This document shows positions 31,177 to 43,294 of a DNA stretch of 64,000 nucleotides, one piece after another. The stretch's first letter is position 1. Each line of letters begins with the position of its first letter. This DNA comes from Coniella vitis. Its lineage: Eukaryota > Ascomycota > Sordariomycetes > Diaporthales > Schizoparmaceae. Location of the stretch: the NCBI GenBank assembly GCA_011317545.1, contig WUJK01000014.1, positions 620,001 through 684,000 of the forward strand. Direction: 5' to 3'. Both the position numbers and the translations under genes were made by a program. The notes under the pieces are model-generated. The model did not search any database. It saw only the letters and a list, made by a program, of their open reading frames with translations, and had not been told where the DNA came from.

Positions 31177-33603
31177 GTCAGCCAAGGCTCGTTCCAGAGT
31201 CTGTTATCTATGGTGCATTATGACTCACTGCCATTGCTGCTGAGGTTGGGGACGGTGATGATAATCCCAAGTGTTGTCACAGAACTTCAAGAAGGACAGA
31301 ATGAATGAATACCTTGGGCGAGCCAAGGAAAGTCACTCTAATAAATAGCAAACAAGTCCGCTGCCAATCGACTCTATACCAGCGGGTCACGCACGGGTGA
31401 CACCAACAAGACCGCAACAGAGATAGATTGCTCCGATGCAGCCAGAGACAAAAACTTGTAAACACGGAGCAGGTGGCAGCAAAGAGACAGTGGGTGGTCG
31501 GGCAAGCGGGCAAAGACGAGACAGGGCGAAGACAAGGCAAGAAGAGGAAGAGATCGCGTGTGGGTGTGTCTCCTCAGACTATTTTATATATAAAATCCGT
31601 CAGACCAACAAAGCCTTGCCGCAACAGGTAGAAATCGCCCGCGTAATACTTGGACTAGGCTGTCCCATAGTAGTGTGCATAGTTACATAGTAAATGCCAG
31701 CAACCGTCCGTCCGTTGCGCCTTTTGACCCCACCGCTGGCTGACTGTTCTTCTATGCTACTCTGCGGTATGTACTGTAAATTTAGCGATTGGCCCGAACC
31801 GGCCATTTGATTCCTTCACATGCCTGGTCAGAGAATAAAAAGAAGTGAGTATCCTCATCAAGCGGCATCACTTATGGGGGAGGGTAAAAAAAAGACGGCG
31901 GGGGGGAAACTGCCATCATGTCGTTATGAATGTTCTTTTTTTTTCTGGAAAGGGAAAAAGAAGGATGGATGGAAAGACAGCAGAGATAAAAAGAAGGAAT
32001 GAATGCTGGGGAAAAGAAAGGCACCGAAAAAGCAAGTATAAGCAGTCCCCATGAGTAGTAGACGCAGCTGCTGCGCGGGATATTCCTTTTCCCCTTGCCG
32101 GTCTCTCTTCAGCAGGATGAAGTAGCAATGGTGACTTTGAAGTTGCTTGTGCTCTCTGTTTGGCCAGTGTCTATAGGTCAAGGGGAAAGATGGCAGTCAA
32201 GTGCCACCTGTAACGCGACAAACCTACAGCAGGAAATGCAATGCAAACTTAATACTACATCAAGGTACTTACTTGCATGCTCTTCTTATCTGGCGTCCAT
32301 CCAAGCCAGTCAACACTTTTCCGATCATTCCATCAACTACTCATTCTCCGGGCCATTGCTCCAAACATGCCCTCGGTTTTCCCATTCGTGATCCCGGCTT
32401 CCAGGTCACTTGAGCATAAACGTAAAGGTGCCAAGATAGCTCCCACCCAACAGTGATATATACGCTTTTTGCGAGACCTGTCTGATCTGGCAGATTGTCT
32501 GTCCCATCCGAAAACCGAAAAAAAAGTTTGCCCAAGCACCACAGACTGGCTCGTTTGTACGCATAGTTTTCTTTGCACGTATCCTATCTACAGCTCCAAT
32601 CACATCCTCCGCCTTTCTCCCAGATGTATACTTATCACTCATGTACAACTAACTGCACTTAGATATCCACGCATATCATGTACAGCAGAGATGGAGGTAG
32701 GATCAAACAGCCCCCTTCCACTCGAACTCGATGCAGCAAAAAAAGACAGTTTCGTCCCTGGCTTTACTTTCTGTTTTTCTTTTCCTTTCTTTGAAAGGAG
32801 TCCTCAGTACCTTCTCCGATGCAATTGGGTATCTTTCTCACCCTGGAAACATCGTTGGGATTCACCCAAAAAGGAAGAACTCGCGACGAATCATCTGTAC
32901 GTCTGTCTGTCTGTACTGCATACGATATATGTCACTATGATAGCAAACCGTGATCGATGAGAGCACCCTACATATTCAGGATCGGAAAAGAAGCCAATAC
33001 TCAAGGTAAGTATGTATTGTACACTCAAGTACGGGCCCGGCACGTTGCTTTTCATTTATTTATTTATTTTAATTATTTTCGGAGGAAAAAAGAAATGAAG
33101 ATGCCTAGCATATCTGCCAAACACGACTCATGGATAAGGACTGTACATGAAATTACTGTTTTCCGTTCAAAATACTGACTCCACTGACAAGGCGAAAAGA
33201 AAAGGGAAAAAAGGGTGGGGGGTGGGGGAGAGAACAAGAAGAAGAAGAAGGACAAGAAACAAGATATACCAATAGATCCCTTGCGACTTTCGTTGGTATG
33301 TGTGTTTCCCCAGAACGGTGTGACAGTCGGGAAAATACGTAGTAGCACACATGTAAAAGCACAGACCAAGAAATGACTTCTCTGCCAGTCTGCTTACTAT
33401 GTACTGTCTATCCACAGTCACGGGTGGGCGTATCGGCTCACGGAATCGCTCCCGCCCTTTGTGTGTTTGTGTAACCATGTCGACTTTCAACCACATCAAG
33501 GCATCAGCAGCAGCGAAACCGAGGAGAGAGACAGACGTGTGAATAGGCCTATTTATCTCAAGCAAATGCCACTCAGCCGTCCCACAACGCTACCTCGTTC
33601 AGT
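31177..33603. other. 2.4-kb divergent intergenic region
   Basis: Lies between two divergent genes and holds both promoters. Pyrimidine/purine-rich patches occur near 31860-32010 and 33190-33250. TACATAGTA or its complement lies at 31684-31692 and 33395-33403. Several open frames of 60-160 codons exist, but none shows a domain, good codon structure or splice-linked continuation. Confidence 0.45.
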
Positions 33604-34771
33604 ATGAAAGACCTACGAGATCATCATCCCGCCTTATGCCTATCCTCCATACTTTCCGCCCTTCCCAGTCCAGCAAGTTGCATCCAAATCGTCTTCTTCC
33701 TATCAACAATCATCGTGCTCCTCATTGCCATCTTGCCCGCGGCGGAAGAACGCAAGCTGCTTCTTAGCTACGGACCACGGAGGACGACTCAACAGAGAGG
33801 TGAGAACACCAAGTCAAGCTGCACTGACCATGGCCACGGCAACGGCGGCGCGACCGAGCAACATGATCAATCACTTGTTGAGTGCTCACAGAAGAGCAAC
33901 TTGATTCGAAGGACACTGTCTCGTTCCATTCAACAAGCCACAGCACTGGGTCAGGTGCCTCATTCTTGGTTCTTCACCTACTATGCCTTCTACACTCTCT
34001 GTGTGGCGTTTTGGACGGCACAGTACTTGCACAATGGCAAGGACGATAATGTGCTCAGGCTTATAGCTCAACGACAAGTTGAGACAGCTCCTACATCACC
34101 TGCCGCCACTGAAACCCAACTGGCCCTCGTTTGGGGTATGATGTTGCTTCAAGCAATCCGGCGACTTTATGAGTGCTTTGGTGTAATGAAGCCATCCAAG
34201 TCGACCATGTGGATCCTTCATTGGGTCATGGGTCTGGGGTTCTACTTTGGTATAAGCATGGCCGTCTGGGTCGAAGCACCAAGTGAGTACTATCCAATGG
34301 CTTCCCAAAATAAATGACAAGAACATGAAATCTAGGGGAACCGCTCGCTGATGATCTTTGTCATTAGCCGCCATTCTGCAAAAATACGCAGGGCTGCTGC
34401 CAGATAAAGAATGGTCAACGGAAACGAAGATCAAGGCAGCCGTAGCGTTGCCGCTCTTTTTGTACGGATGGACCATGCAGCACCAATGCCACAAGCATCT
34501 CGCCAGACTAAGGAAATATTCGCTGCCTGAGGAAGGGCTCTTTCGTTACCTTGTCTGCCCGCACTATACATGCGAGTGCGTGATTTACAGCTCCTTGGCA
34601 ATATTGGGAGCACCAGAGGGTCAGTGGTGTAACAGAACGCTGCTGTCCGGAGTTATCTTTGTCGTGGTTAACCTTGGTGTCACTGCCTCCGCCACGAGAC
34701 AATGGTATGCGGAACAGTTTGGAGGGGACAAGGTCGCGAGCAAGTGGATAATGATACCCTTCCTGTATTGA
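33604..34771 (+). CDS. DFG10: polyprenol reductase (SRD5A3/DFG10-type steroid 5-alpha-reductase family)
   Basis: Reduces polyprenol to dolichol in the ER membrane, supplying the lipid carrier for N-glycosylation. Exons 33604-34282 and 34368-34771 (GTGAGT donor, TTAG acceptor, phase 1), about 360 aa. There are several hydrophobic helices, the first at residues 25-46. The N-terminal half has HSWFFTYYAFYTLCVAFW and LLQAIRRLYECFGV. The conserved C-terminal reductase region has QHQCHKHLARLRKYSLPEEGLFRYLVCPHYTCE in two parts, and ends RQWYAEQFGGDKVASKWIMIPFLY, a typical C-terminus of the family. A Ser/Gly/His-rich loop of about 45 residues after helix 1 looks like an insertion. The stop lies 46 bp from that of the convergent ALKBH6 gene. 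Confidence 0.92.
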
Positions 34772-34817
34772 AAGAGAAGAAGCTTGTAGACCTGGATCTC
34801 GACGGATGCGGCCAAGG

Positions 34818-35686
34818 TCACCTCTTGAGGAATTTGCCCAAATTATTGCCCAGTTTGGAGACTTTGAGCACATCGCGGTAGGTGAGGCTCGTCCGGGTTG
34901 AACGATGGTTGTGTCCATCAACAAAGTGGTCGGGGTTGCGAAGCAAATTCCAATTAGAGATTGTTTCTGCTGAGAGGTTTGTGTCCTCAGCAGTGTCGGA
35001 AATGCCATGGAGGAAGTCCGTATAAAGGTCGTCTGTCGTAATGAGCAGGCTCCGCGGTTCCTGGAGAATTCTATACGCCGGCTCGGGGTCCAAAGCCCCG
35101 CTCTCTTTGCTCTTGTAAATATCCAGACAGAGGCTGGCGCCCAAGCTGACAGTACAAACGACGGGGTGGTAGGCTGGCCCATCTTTGTGCGGCATTATAC
35201 CGATGCCAGGAGGATACTCGTTGATCAAGACATGATTCGGACGCTGGTGGGGGCTGGCTGTGAAAAGATGCGACGACGGCTCGTTATCACTGAGGGGAAT
35301 GGACAGCAGGCGCGTCACGACGGGCTCGTTGAGCCACGGAGGAAGAGGTTCGTCGAGAAGTCTGTCCCGGACAAGATCAGACGGCCAGGTCTGGAGTCTG
35401 CGGTGCGAGAGCTGTTTCCATCGCGGCTTAGGCGCGCTGGCAATCTAGTGGGTAAATGTAAGCCGACAAAGATAACCAGACCCCGGGAGGTCGACACAAC
35501 TCTCTACAAAGCCCACATGACTATCCTCGGTACAGGTGGCAGACGCACCTTATCAAGGAGGATCTCCTCCTCTTGCTCGCCGATGAAGTCGGGAATATAG
35601 TAAGCGGTGGCCGGGAGGCAGGCAATCTTGGCCTGTTCGAGGACCGACGGCAGTGAGACCCCGTCTAGTGGAGCCGCACTGGCCAT
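34818..35686 (-). CDS. ALKBH6: ALKBH6-type 2-oxoglutarate/Fe(II) dioxygenase
   Basis: AlkB-family oxygenase; substrate of the ALKBH6 branch is not firmly known (nucleic acid repair or RNA modification is proposed). Exons (minus) 35686-35549 and 35444-34818 (GTGCGT donor, CTAG acceptor, phase 0), about 254 aa. The N-terminus has YYIPDFIGEQEEEILL. The jelly-roll core has NEYPPGIGIMPHKDGPAYHPVV, giving the HxD iron ligands, and VSLGASLCLDIY. LLITTDDLYTDFLHGI supplies the third ligand His. RTSLTYRDV supplies the 2-oxoglutarate-binding Arg pair. All key residues are present, so it should be active. Lengths and motifs fit fungal and human ALKBH6. Confidence 0.93.
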
Positions 35687-38644
35687 GCTGAGTGGCGGCC
35701 CAGGCGGAGAGAAAGGTTATTAGGAAAGGGCAGGATGACGGGGTCGGGCGCAGCCAGTGCCAGTAGCCGACAAAGGAGTTGCACAGGACACAGTAGCAGT
35801 TGTCGGAGAGTGTTGGAAGAGCCGGAAGGGCGGGGAAGGCAATGGCAGACTGAGGCTAATAAGGGGGCCTGCTCGCCGCCACGTAATAACAGTGCTGTTC
35901 TCTTTGTAGACCGCCGCGAACAGAAGAAGCTGTCATGGCTGCGAGAAGGCAGGCATGCTGGCAGCCAGGCTGCCAGGGCAAAGCTGCCATGTAGCATTAC
36001 ATACCTAAGTACATAGCACAGGTCTGGTTTGCTCTTTTAGCTTAGACGCCAATGCCAATGGTAATGCCTGAAACAGCTGGCAGATCATGTACATAGTACA
36101 GTAACCAAGCTGCCTTTCAAGGCAGGTACTAGACATGGTAAACTGGCTGGCTGGCTGGCAGGCAGTGCTAGTAGCCTTCGAGCCCCACGGTGCAGAGGCA
36201 AGGAGGGTGGGGTCGTCGTCGGTAGGCAAGCCTGACAAGCGTCGCGAAGCTGGGTTGGCAGTGCCAGATAAGACACAACTCCAACATGCCTATCAAATCT
36301 ACCATGACCTCCACTGGTGGCAAGCTGGAAAGCTCTACTACTTCTATGTACAGCCATCAAGCGGCAGTAGCTTCGTTCTAGACACTATTTAGTTGGCTCT
36401 ATGCAAGCACAGCGAGTCAATATCACGTGGCATAGCAAGAAGAGGGCACTCTTCCTTCTGCTGTAGCAGTCATTCTTGTTTCGAACTGATCCCAGTATGC
36501 TCTGTGCAGAAACAAGTCGCTCACACAAGATCGCCCTTTCCCAGCTGCGCAGCATTCCCAAACTTTAGTCTCTAGTATATTGCATGACAGTTTGCAAGGC
36601 TTCCGAGTACAACGACCGTGGGCTAAGAGTATCGGCATCTCTTTTGTATGACTTGTAGCACTGCTGCACATTGCGCACAGAACTACTGTATCGCAACTGT
36701 CGTCGAATTTGACTGTAATGTTAGACTTGTCAACTCAAGGTAGGAAAACGACTCGAATGTGCGATTCCATTTTGTGGACACAGATATTGAGCAAACGAGA
36801 CCGAGCGTCAGCATCACGCAATATGCTATAACATGACGGGCTGCGGCGTGTCGTGCTTTAATCGACGTAGAGAAAGCTTTGAGTTGTGGCCGCCGAGTCG
36901 TTCAAACAGTCTGTAGATAAAGTGGAAAGGGCCATGTCGATGTGAAGGCCTGCATCTACTTTCGAAAGTCCAGAGGACAATTAAATCGATCAGTGAATGG
37001 CCGCTGCAAAAGTGCTACAGGTTTCTCGTCTGTTGCCAAGATGTCGCTGTAGATTCGGGCGATGGAGGACTTGCGTGGGGAATGAAGAGAGGAGGAAAGA
37101 GAGGGAGAGAGCGTGGGCAGAAGTAAGAAGAAAAGAAGGTCAAATGCGTGCCTTTCTTGGCCAGCCCCCAACGCAAGCCTTGGAAGTGCTGCACCTGCAG
37201 CGCTATGTACTGTGTATCTACATAGTACAAGGAGGTACTCGGTACTTAAAGCTCCGCAGCTTGGCTCTAACATGGGAGAGAACCGTACACGGCATTTGAG
37301 GCTGGCCTAGCGGAGACTCGAAACGGCATTTCAGGCTTCTATGACTTGCCGGAGCTCTCCTTTTCTCGAGCCAATCACCAGCGGTGGCAAGTGGGAGCAT
37401 CGTCCTAGTGGTGCAGGGGAAGGCGCAAGCGGAGAAGGCCCTCTGCCTGCTTGTTTGCAAGGATACCCTCGCGGCCAGAGTGGCGGGCAGGGGGGGTAAG
37501 CTAAGTAGGAGGCCACCGTGGTGGGCGTGGGGTCCAAACGCTTGGGCTGGCGTGGGTATCAGGTATTGGAGTACATAGTACAAAGCCGAGAGCGTCTTCG
37601 CCCATTTCGCCTTCCTGCACGCTTCCCTGTTCCGGTCCCTCCTGCCGGCTGGAAGTGCCCACGCTGCCCGTGCCCTCCCGCGCACTATGTATCTTGGTAC
37701 TTCTAGATGCTGCTCAGTACTCCTATGGATGTGGGCAGCCTCTGGCACTAGGCGCAGGGGGACGTTCCTCAAGACTCGACAGGACAGACAGCAAAGCTGC
37801 GGTGCGCTGCGGTGCGCTGCGGGTGCGGTGTAGTGCGGTGGCTTTGCTGGTTTTTTTTTTCTTCCTGCGCGCCATTGCCATGTACCATCTGCACCTGATT
37901 TCAGCGCCAGAGCAACCTTGAAGAGGCGCTAGTCTTTTCCCAAGCTTCCTCCACCTCAGACTTGACCGTACTGGCTCAATCACTCAACTCTTGTGACCTG
38001 CTGCCTGCCTGGCCTCTTCTGCTTTCTGCTCCTGACCTGTTCCGTACATTTTTCCAGCAGCAGCAACAGCAGCACAGCAGCAAGCATAGCGCCCAGGATC
38101 TTCAGGCCAACACCTACCTTGACCGTTTGCTTGTTAGTGAGCCAGCCCGGAATTTCTCTAGTCCCTTTTCTGCTCCTGTCACTGGACTTGGCCATCCATT
38201 TACTACCTGGGCCGTCTTTTCGCGAGTTGCTCGACCGGCACCTTTTCCTTCTCTCGTCTCACTCACCACCTTCGACACGACAACTCTCACCCTCACCCTC
38301 ACCCTCACCCTCCGCCGTTCAGTCCTTTCTCTACTAGTCACCGCCCTCGCCCTCCCAGCTCCTTCTTCTACCGACCTTCAGAGTGTTCGCGCCGGCCTCT
38401 CCATCCTCAACCTCTGGTTTACTGCGCTTGCTGCCCGCACTCCTGCGTTTCCTCTTGTGCAAGACGGTCTCATCCTAGGCTCCTCACCGCCGGGTCTCAG
38501 CGTCAACCACCCACCCACCCGTTGCCGTTACGCGTCGCTTCGGCCAAGGCAGCGTGCGTGTGCTTAGCCACGGCCGCGACGACGCAATCATCTAGTGGTG
38601 CTCATAACAATGAGTACCTATCGCGTCTCCCGCATATAAATGAT
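35687..38644. other. 3-kb intergenic region and long pyrimidine-rich leader of the HOS4-like gene
   Basis: Divergent flank of ALKBH6 and the large ankyrin gene. It holds CTGG tetranucleotide repeats near 36142-36165, TACATAGTA at 36090-36098, 37219-37227 and 37572-37580, and a C/T-rich leader from about 38000 to 38640 with a CTCACC hexamer repeat at 38285-38313. The leader is long and contains upstream ATGs, so translational control is possible. No separate gene is supported. Confidence 0.5.
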
Positions 38645-41600
38645 ATGGATGCGCAGAATGCTGCCGAGTCCATTTCCACGAAGCCTCCAGCTTCCTCTAC
38701 TTCTCCTGCCGCACAGCCCAAGGGAACCAGCTCCTCCGTAGACGCCGACCACCCTTCCAGGCCTCTCGCCTCTGCTCCTCCCGTTGTCAAGAAGCCCTCT
38801 GTCCCACCGCCACGACCCTCGTCACCACACTCAAAGGATAACTCCAAGGACAATCCCAAAGACAAGGACAAGGAGCCTCGCCATACGACTATAGGCTCTC
38901 AGCACAACGGCATCACGGACCGCGATGACGATACCGCAGCTGACAATAATTCTGAGGCGGAGACCATCGTGCTTGCTGGCAAAGACGGCTCCCCCGTTAA
39001 ATCTCGCAAGGTCATCAAGCGGGAGGACACGAGTGATGATGACCCAAGAGCCCGTGGACTCGACTCGCATCCCAGATCCAAGAACTTGGGTACAAAATCT
39101 GAGTCCAGTGGTCCTGTAGCGAGCGCTGAAAGCTCCAACAGCCATGCTCTGGAAGCTGCGAAGCGGAAACGACTAATCGACCAGCAGCAGCGCAACAAGG
39201 ACTCGAGTATGTGTACTTCTGCAAACGCTTCGCCACATGTGGTGACTAGGCGAGCTTCTGCTGATGCGTCTCCAGGATCAGACTCGGAATCTACCCATGC
39301 CAAAATGTCGAAACCGTCCCACAAGGAGAGAGAGTCCCGAGAGAAGGACACCGCTTCCAAACCGCGACTTGGAGGAGAGCGTGCCGTACCTCACAAGCGG
39401 AAAGCGCCAAGGGCCGAGTCCGACGACGAGGCAGATCACGAAGCCCACAAGGTGCGGCGGCAACGTATTTCTGCTTCCATTGACGTATCTGCTTCGCAAC
39501 GTGCTTCGCAGAGGGAGCGCGACTTTGCAAAACAATCGGCATCTTCGAAAACCGCCCACGAACAATCTCTACGCCATCGGTCCATTTCCCCACATCCTCG
39601 TAACCATAGACGCAGTGCTTCCACCCAGGTTGTGTCTCAGTCCTCAAGTGGGCTCGGCCAAAAGAAGAAGCGAGTGCCTCCACCGCTCACTACCGATTAT
39701 TTCTCAGATGAGTCATCTGCCAGCGGCAGCCCACATGTTCGCAGTTCGACCGCACGCAGCCTTGTCACACCCGCCACTGGAGAATCGACCATGTCCACGA
39801 CCAAGAACACAGCACACAAAAAACATGTGGATGCCCATGGCCAAACACAGCTTGCCAAGGCTTGCTCGAATGGCAACTACGAAAATGTAAAGAAGCGATT
39901 GCTGGAGCGGCCTGAGGATTTGAATCTTCCTGATTATGCTGGCAACACGCCCCTGCAAATCGCCGCCATCAACGGCCATGATGAGATTGTGCAATATCTC
40001 GTCGACGCTGGCTGCGATATCGATTGTGTAAACCATGACAAGGATACTCCTCTCTTGGACGCTGTCGACAACGGACACTTGAACGTCATCAGAGTCTTGT
40101 TGAACGCTGGTGTAAACCCGCGTAAGGCTAATGTGAACGGGCAGGAGCCATTGGACCGGGTAGACGACGAACTGGACAATGCCGAGGAGATTCGGGCTGC
40201 GCTTACTGAGGCCAGGAAGAAGACCGGAACCACCCGCCGCAAAACATCAGAAGAACGACCAGATCACCTTGACACCCATTCCTCCCATGGTGCCCCAAGC
40301 CCGCGGCGCTCACCCGCTGCGGCTGAACCAGCCTCTAGCTCGCGACGTGCTGCTAGTTCCCGCTCTCACAAGCTCAGTAACCAGGCTCTTTACATACATA
40401 TGAACGATGACAGACTATTCAGGGCTGCTGCGGGAAGGGGAGACATTGAAACGGTCGAGCGGTTTCTTCAAGTAAGAGAACAGTTTGACGATCCGCCTTC
40501 TATGGTCGCTGCGGCAAGAGGTGGCCACTACGAGGTGATCAACCTACTGTTAGCCATAGGCCACGCCAATCCGGACCCGCAACCCATCCGAGCAGTTCCT
40601 GAGGACGTGGCAACCCCAATCTTGGCTGCAATTGGTCAGGAAAATATCAAAGTTATTGATTTGCTCTTACAACAAGCCAATTTTGATCCGACCAAGAAAT
40701 TCAAGGGAGAGACATACTTCGAGATTGCCCGCAAAAGACAAGGTCCGAACTGGAAAGAGGAGGAGCAAATGCTCAAGGATGCGTACGATGCGTACAAGAA
40801 GGCACACCGTGATCCACCAAAAAAGTCCCCTCACAGGAGAGAGCAGGAGCTCAAACGCAGCGGCCGGAACGAAGCACGCGAAGAATCGAGCAAACCGTCC
40901 AAGCGGAAAGTCACGAGTCCAACCCGGGATAGTGTGCGTGGAACAAGCAAGCCTAAGACTAGCGACAAAGAGCACAAGTCCAGCAGTGCACATGCCACCA
41001 AATCTGACGACCCGATCTCTCCGAAACGAGGTCCTGGGAGGCCCAAAAAGGACGAGCGGGGCTTGCCTACCATTGCCATCTCTGACGGCGAGAATTCTCC
41101 TCCCAGCGCCAAAGCCTCCAAGTCGAAGCGTCCTGTTGACCCCGATATCGCCGCTCTTTCTTCTGAAGGTGAAGCCAAGCCTCGTAGAAAGTTGATGTCT
41201 GGTCGTGATTTGAAGGAACAGAGGGAGAAGAACAGGCGCGCCAGCATGGTGTCCAACTCTTCGTCCTTGAGAGAGCCTTCGAGTCCGCGAGAAACGCGCC
41301 ACGACGAGTCCTACGAGCTACCCACCGAAAAGTACCATGACCGAGCCAAAGCTCTTAAACGAGATGAGTCTCGTGATCGTCTCTCGGTCACGGGTGAGCA
41401 CACTAACAAACGCAGTCGGACCAGCGCCACGCCTGATCATGCAGCCTCTGAAAAGGAAGGTGAGCCGGTGAAGAAGCGGCGACTGGAAGGGGACAAGAAG
41501 GACCGTGTGCCCAAACCCAGCTCCTCACCTGACCGCAACCGCAAGTTGGTTTCTCGTGAGTCTTTGGGCTCATCCAAGCACGAAGACAAACCTCCGCGTA

Positions 41601-43294
41601 AAATTGGCGACCAAGTCGAAAGGCGCGACTCTTCCAAACCTCGCCGGCCTGAGTCAGTTCCTGATCAAAACCGAAGTGAGCACGCCAAGCCTACACCACC
41701 TGAAAAGAGCATCCACGTCAAGTCGGAGGATTCCGATGTGGTGATGCGCGACGCAGGCGCCCCGCAGAGCGAAGAAGCCAAACTCAAGGCTCGTGAAGAC
41801 GAGAGGAAGCGGCGTGCCGAAATTGAAGCAAAGATCGAAGCCAAGAAGAGGGAAAAGGAAAAAGAGGCCGAAGAACGGAAGCGACGCGAGGACGAGGAGA
41901 AGCGCCAACTTGAGGCTAAGAAGCGCAAGGAAGAGGAAGATGAGAAGAAACGCATCGAGGAGGAATCGCGCAGGCGGGCCGAGGAATCTCGCAAGAAGCG
42001 CGAAGAGGAAGAGGCTCAGCAACGGAAAGAAAAGGAAGAGGCTCAGCAACGCAAGGAAAAAGAAGAAGCAGAGCAACGCGAGGCCGCCAAAATCCGTCGC
42101 GAAAAGGAAGAGGAAGAGCAGCGCAAGAAAGAGGCAGAGCGCGTCCGTAAGGAACAAGAGGCCGCCGCTGCTGCCGCCGAGGAGGCTCGCCGCAAGCGTG
42201 AGGAGGAAGAACGCAAGGAACAGGAAAGACGGGCTCGAGAGGTTCAACGCCAGCGTAGGATGCGCGAGGAACAAGAAAAGAAGCGTCTTGAGAGACTGCC
42301 CGCATTTCTGCGCTGGTTGGATCGCTCTACCAAATCCGCTATCTCAGAGCTGGCGAAGCGTTGGTTCGTGCTCCGTGGTGTACGATTGGACAGCATTCGT
42401 CCAGCAACTGCGGGCACTTCTGAAGGTCGTGAGCTTTGGATCCTCAACACTCAGGTCGCCATGCTGTTTGGGGAAAGCGATATTCAACTAACTCGATTTT
42501 CGGGTTGGGACCGCGTGCCAGCACCTTTACCAGCCAAGCATTTGGTGCTGGGCCTAATGTCGCCCAAACCTGCCCTTGTCTCTCGAGATGAGTGGGACCT
42601 TGGCAGAGAAATCCCCGATTACTACTTTGGAAAAGACCCGGAAATGCTGTCTCGCCCAGAGATCCGCCAGCTTGTAGAGGAGTCCAAGGCTAAGTTCCTC
42701 GCGCTGGACTTGTTTTTTGTCAAGCTCTCGGATGTCATGTTTGCCGTTCCTCACATCTCTCACCTCCGCAACCTCGAGATCATGGTCACCTTCCATGAGG
42801 CTGCCGAAACCATGGAGAAACACGACAAGCTGGAGCACCCGTGTCGTTGGAAGGATGATCCAGACGCTGCACGCTACAAGGGATTCAGTCCTCGGCCCAG
42901 ATATTTCCTCAACGGTCAACTTGTTCGCGAAGGCAAGGTCGACACGACATCGGCCAGCTTCAGGCCTTGGCCAGAGGTTCGAGTGCCTCGTAATGGCCTG
43001 GCTGCCATTCCCTCTTCTGACCCCAATTACGCTCGCGTTGCCAAAGAGCAGGGTCTTGAACACTTGCTGTCTGGTCTCCGCACACCTCCTATGATTGGTG
43101 CTCAGACATCCCCTCACCGTGTCTTTTCCCAACGGGCCTTTGGTGCTCTGTCGCCCCCACAATCAGAATCCACCGCAACTACAAACGGCCAACCTCGCTC
43201 CTCCACCTCTTCAACTGCTGAGCATGACAAGCCTCTCATGAACGGCACGAGTGAGCTCACAACAGCTGAACCTCCGGCGAATGGCAGCTCGTGA
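38645..43294 (+). CDS. HOS4-like ankyrin-repeat protein, likely SET3 histone deacetylase complex subunit
   Basis: A single uninterrupted exon of 1,549 codons from ATG 38645 (MDAQNAAESIS); the frame is open further upstream but has no earlier ATG in it. The first 390 residues are Ser/Lys/Pro-rich and disordered. Residues about 396-520 hold ankyrin repeats (GNTPLQIAAINGHDEIVQYL; DTPLLDAVDNGHLNVIRVLL). A second, weaker ankyrin block lies near 585-690. Basic, Ser-rich linkers follow, including a GRPKK AT-hook-like motif near 800. Residues about 1045-1215 form a long Glu/Lys/Arg coiled coil. The last 330 residues form a folded conserved domain (LPAFLRWLDRST; FLALDLFFVKLSDVMF). In yeast Hos4 partners Set3, Snt1 and the Hos2 deacetylase in repression and meiotic timing. 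The assignment rests on layout and on recall of fungal homologues. Confidence 0.82.
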   Translation: MDAQNAAESISTKPPASSTSPAAQPKGTSSSVDADHPSRPLASAPPVVKKPSVPPPRPSSPHSKDNSKDNPKDKDKEPRHTTIGSQHNGITDRDDDTAADNNSEAETIVLAGKDGSPVKSRKVIKREDTSDDDPRARGLDSHPRSKNLGTKSESSGPVASAESSNSHALEAAKRKRLIDQQQRNKDSSMCTSANASPHVVTRRASADASPGSDSESTHAKMSKPSHKERESREKDTASKPRLGGERAVPHKRKAPRAESDDEADHEAHKVRRQRISASIDVSASQRASQRERDFAKQSASSKTAHEQSLRHRSISPHPRNHRRSASTQVVSQSSSGLGQKKKRVPPPLTTDYFSDESSASGSPHVRSSTARSLVTPATGESTMSTTKNTAHKKHVDAHGQTQLAKACSNGNYENVKKRLLERPEDLNLPDYAGNTPLQIAAINGHDEIVQYLVDAGCDIDCVNHDKDTPLLDAVDNGHLNVIRVLLNAGVNPRKANVNGQEPLDRVDDELDNAEEIRAALTEARKKTGTTRRKTSEERPDHLDTHSSHGAPSPRRSPAAAEPASSSRRAASSRSHKLSNQALYIHMNDDRLFRAAAGRGDIETVERFLQVREQFDDPPSMVAAARGGHYEVINLLLAIGHANPDPQPIRAVPEDVATPILAAIGQENIKVIDLLLQQANFDPTKKFKGETYFEIARKRQGPNWKEEEQMLKDAYDAYKKAHRDPPKKSPHRREQELKRSGRNEAREESSKPSKRKVTSPTRDSVRGTSKPKTSDKEHKSSSAHATKSDDPISPKRGPGRPKKDERGLPTIAISDGENSPPSAKASKSKRPVDPDIAALSSEGEAKPRRKLMSGRDLKEQREKNRRASMVSNSSSLREPSSPRETRHDESYELPTEKYHDRAKALKRDESRDRLSVTGEHTNKRSRTSATPDHAASEKEGEPVKKRRLEGDKKDRVPKPSSSPDRNRKLVSRESLGSSKHEDKPPRKIGDQVERRDSSKPRRPESVPDQNRSEHAKPTPPEKSIHVKSEDSDVVMRDAGAPQSEEAKLKAREDERKRRAEIEAKIEAKKREKEKEAEERKRREDEEKRQLEAKKRKEEEDEKKRIEEESRRRAEESRKKREEEEAQQRKEKEEAQQRKEKEEAEQREAAKIRREKEEEEQRKKEAERVRKEQEAAAAAAEEARRKREEEERKEQERRAREVQRQRRMREEQEKKRLERLPAFLRWLDRSTKSAISELAKRWFVLRGVRLDSIRPATAGTSEGRELWILNTQVAMLFGESDIQLTRFSGWDRVPAPLPAKHLVLGLMSPKPALVSRDEWDLGREIPDYYFGKDPEMLSRPEIRQLVEESKAKFLALDLFFVKLSDVMFAVPHISHLRNLEIMVTFHEAAETMEKHDKLEHPCRWKDDPDAARYKGFSPRPRYFLNGQLVREGKVDTTSASFRPWPEVRVPRNGLAAIPSSDPNYARVAKEQGLEHLLSGLRTPPMIGAQTSPHRVFSQRAFGALSPPQSESTATTNGQPRSSTSSTAEHDKPLMNGTSELTTAEPPANGSS

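Noticed and set aside
32469..32960. Plus-strand open frame of 163 codons
   Set aside because: Composition is like the flanking intergenic DNA, with no motif and no splice partner.
41654..42305. Long minus-strand Leu/Phe/Ser-rich frames
   Set aside because: Antisense shadows of the Glu/Lys/Arg coiled coil of the HOS4-like gene.
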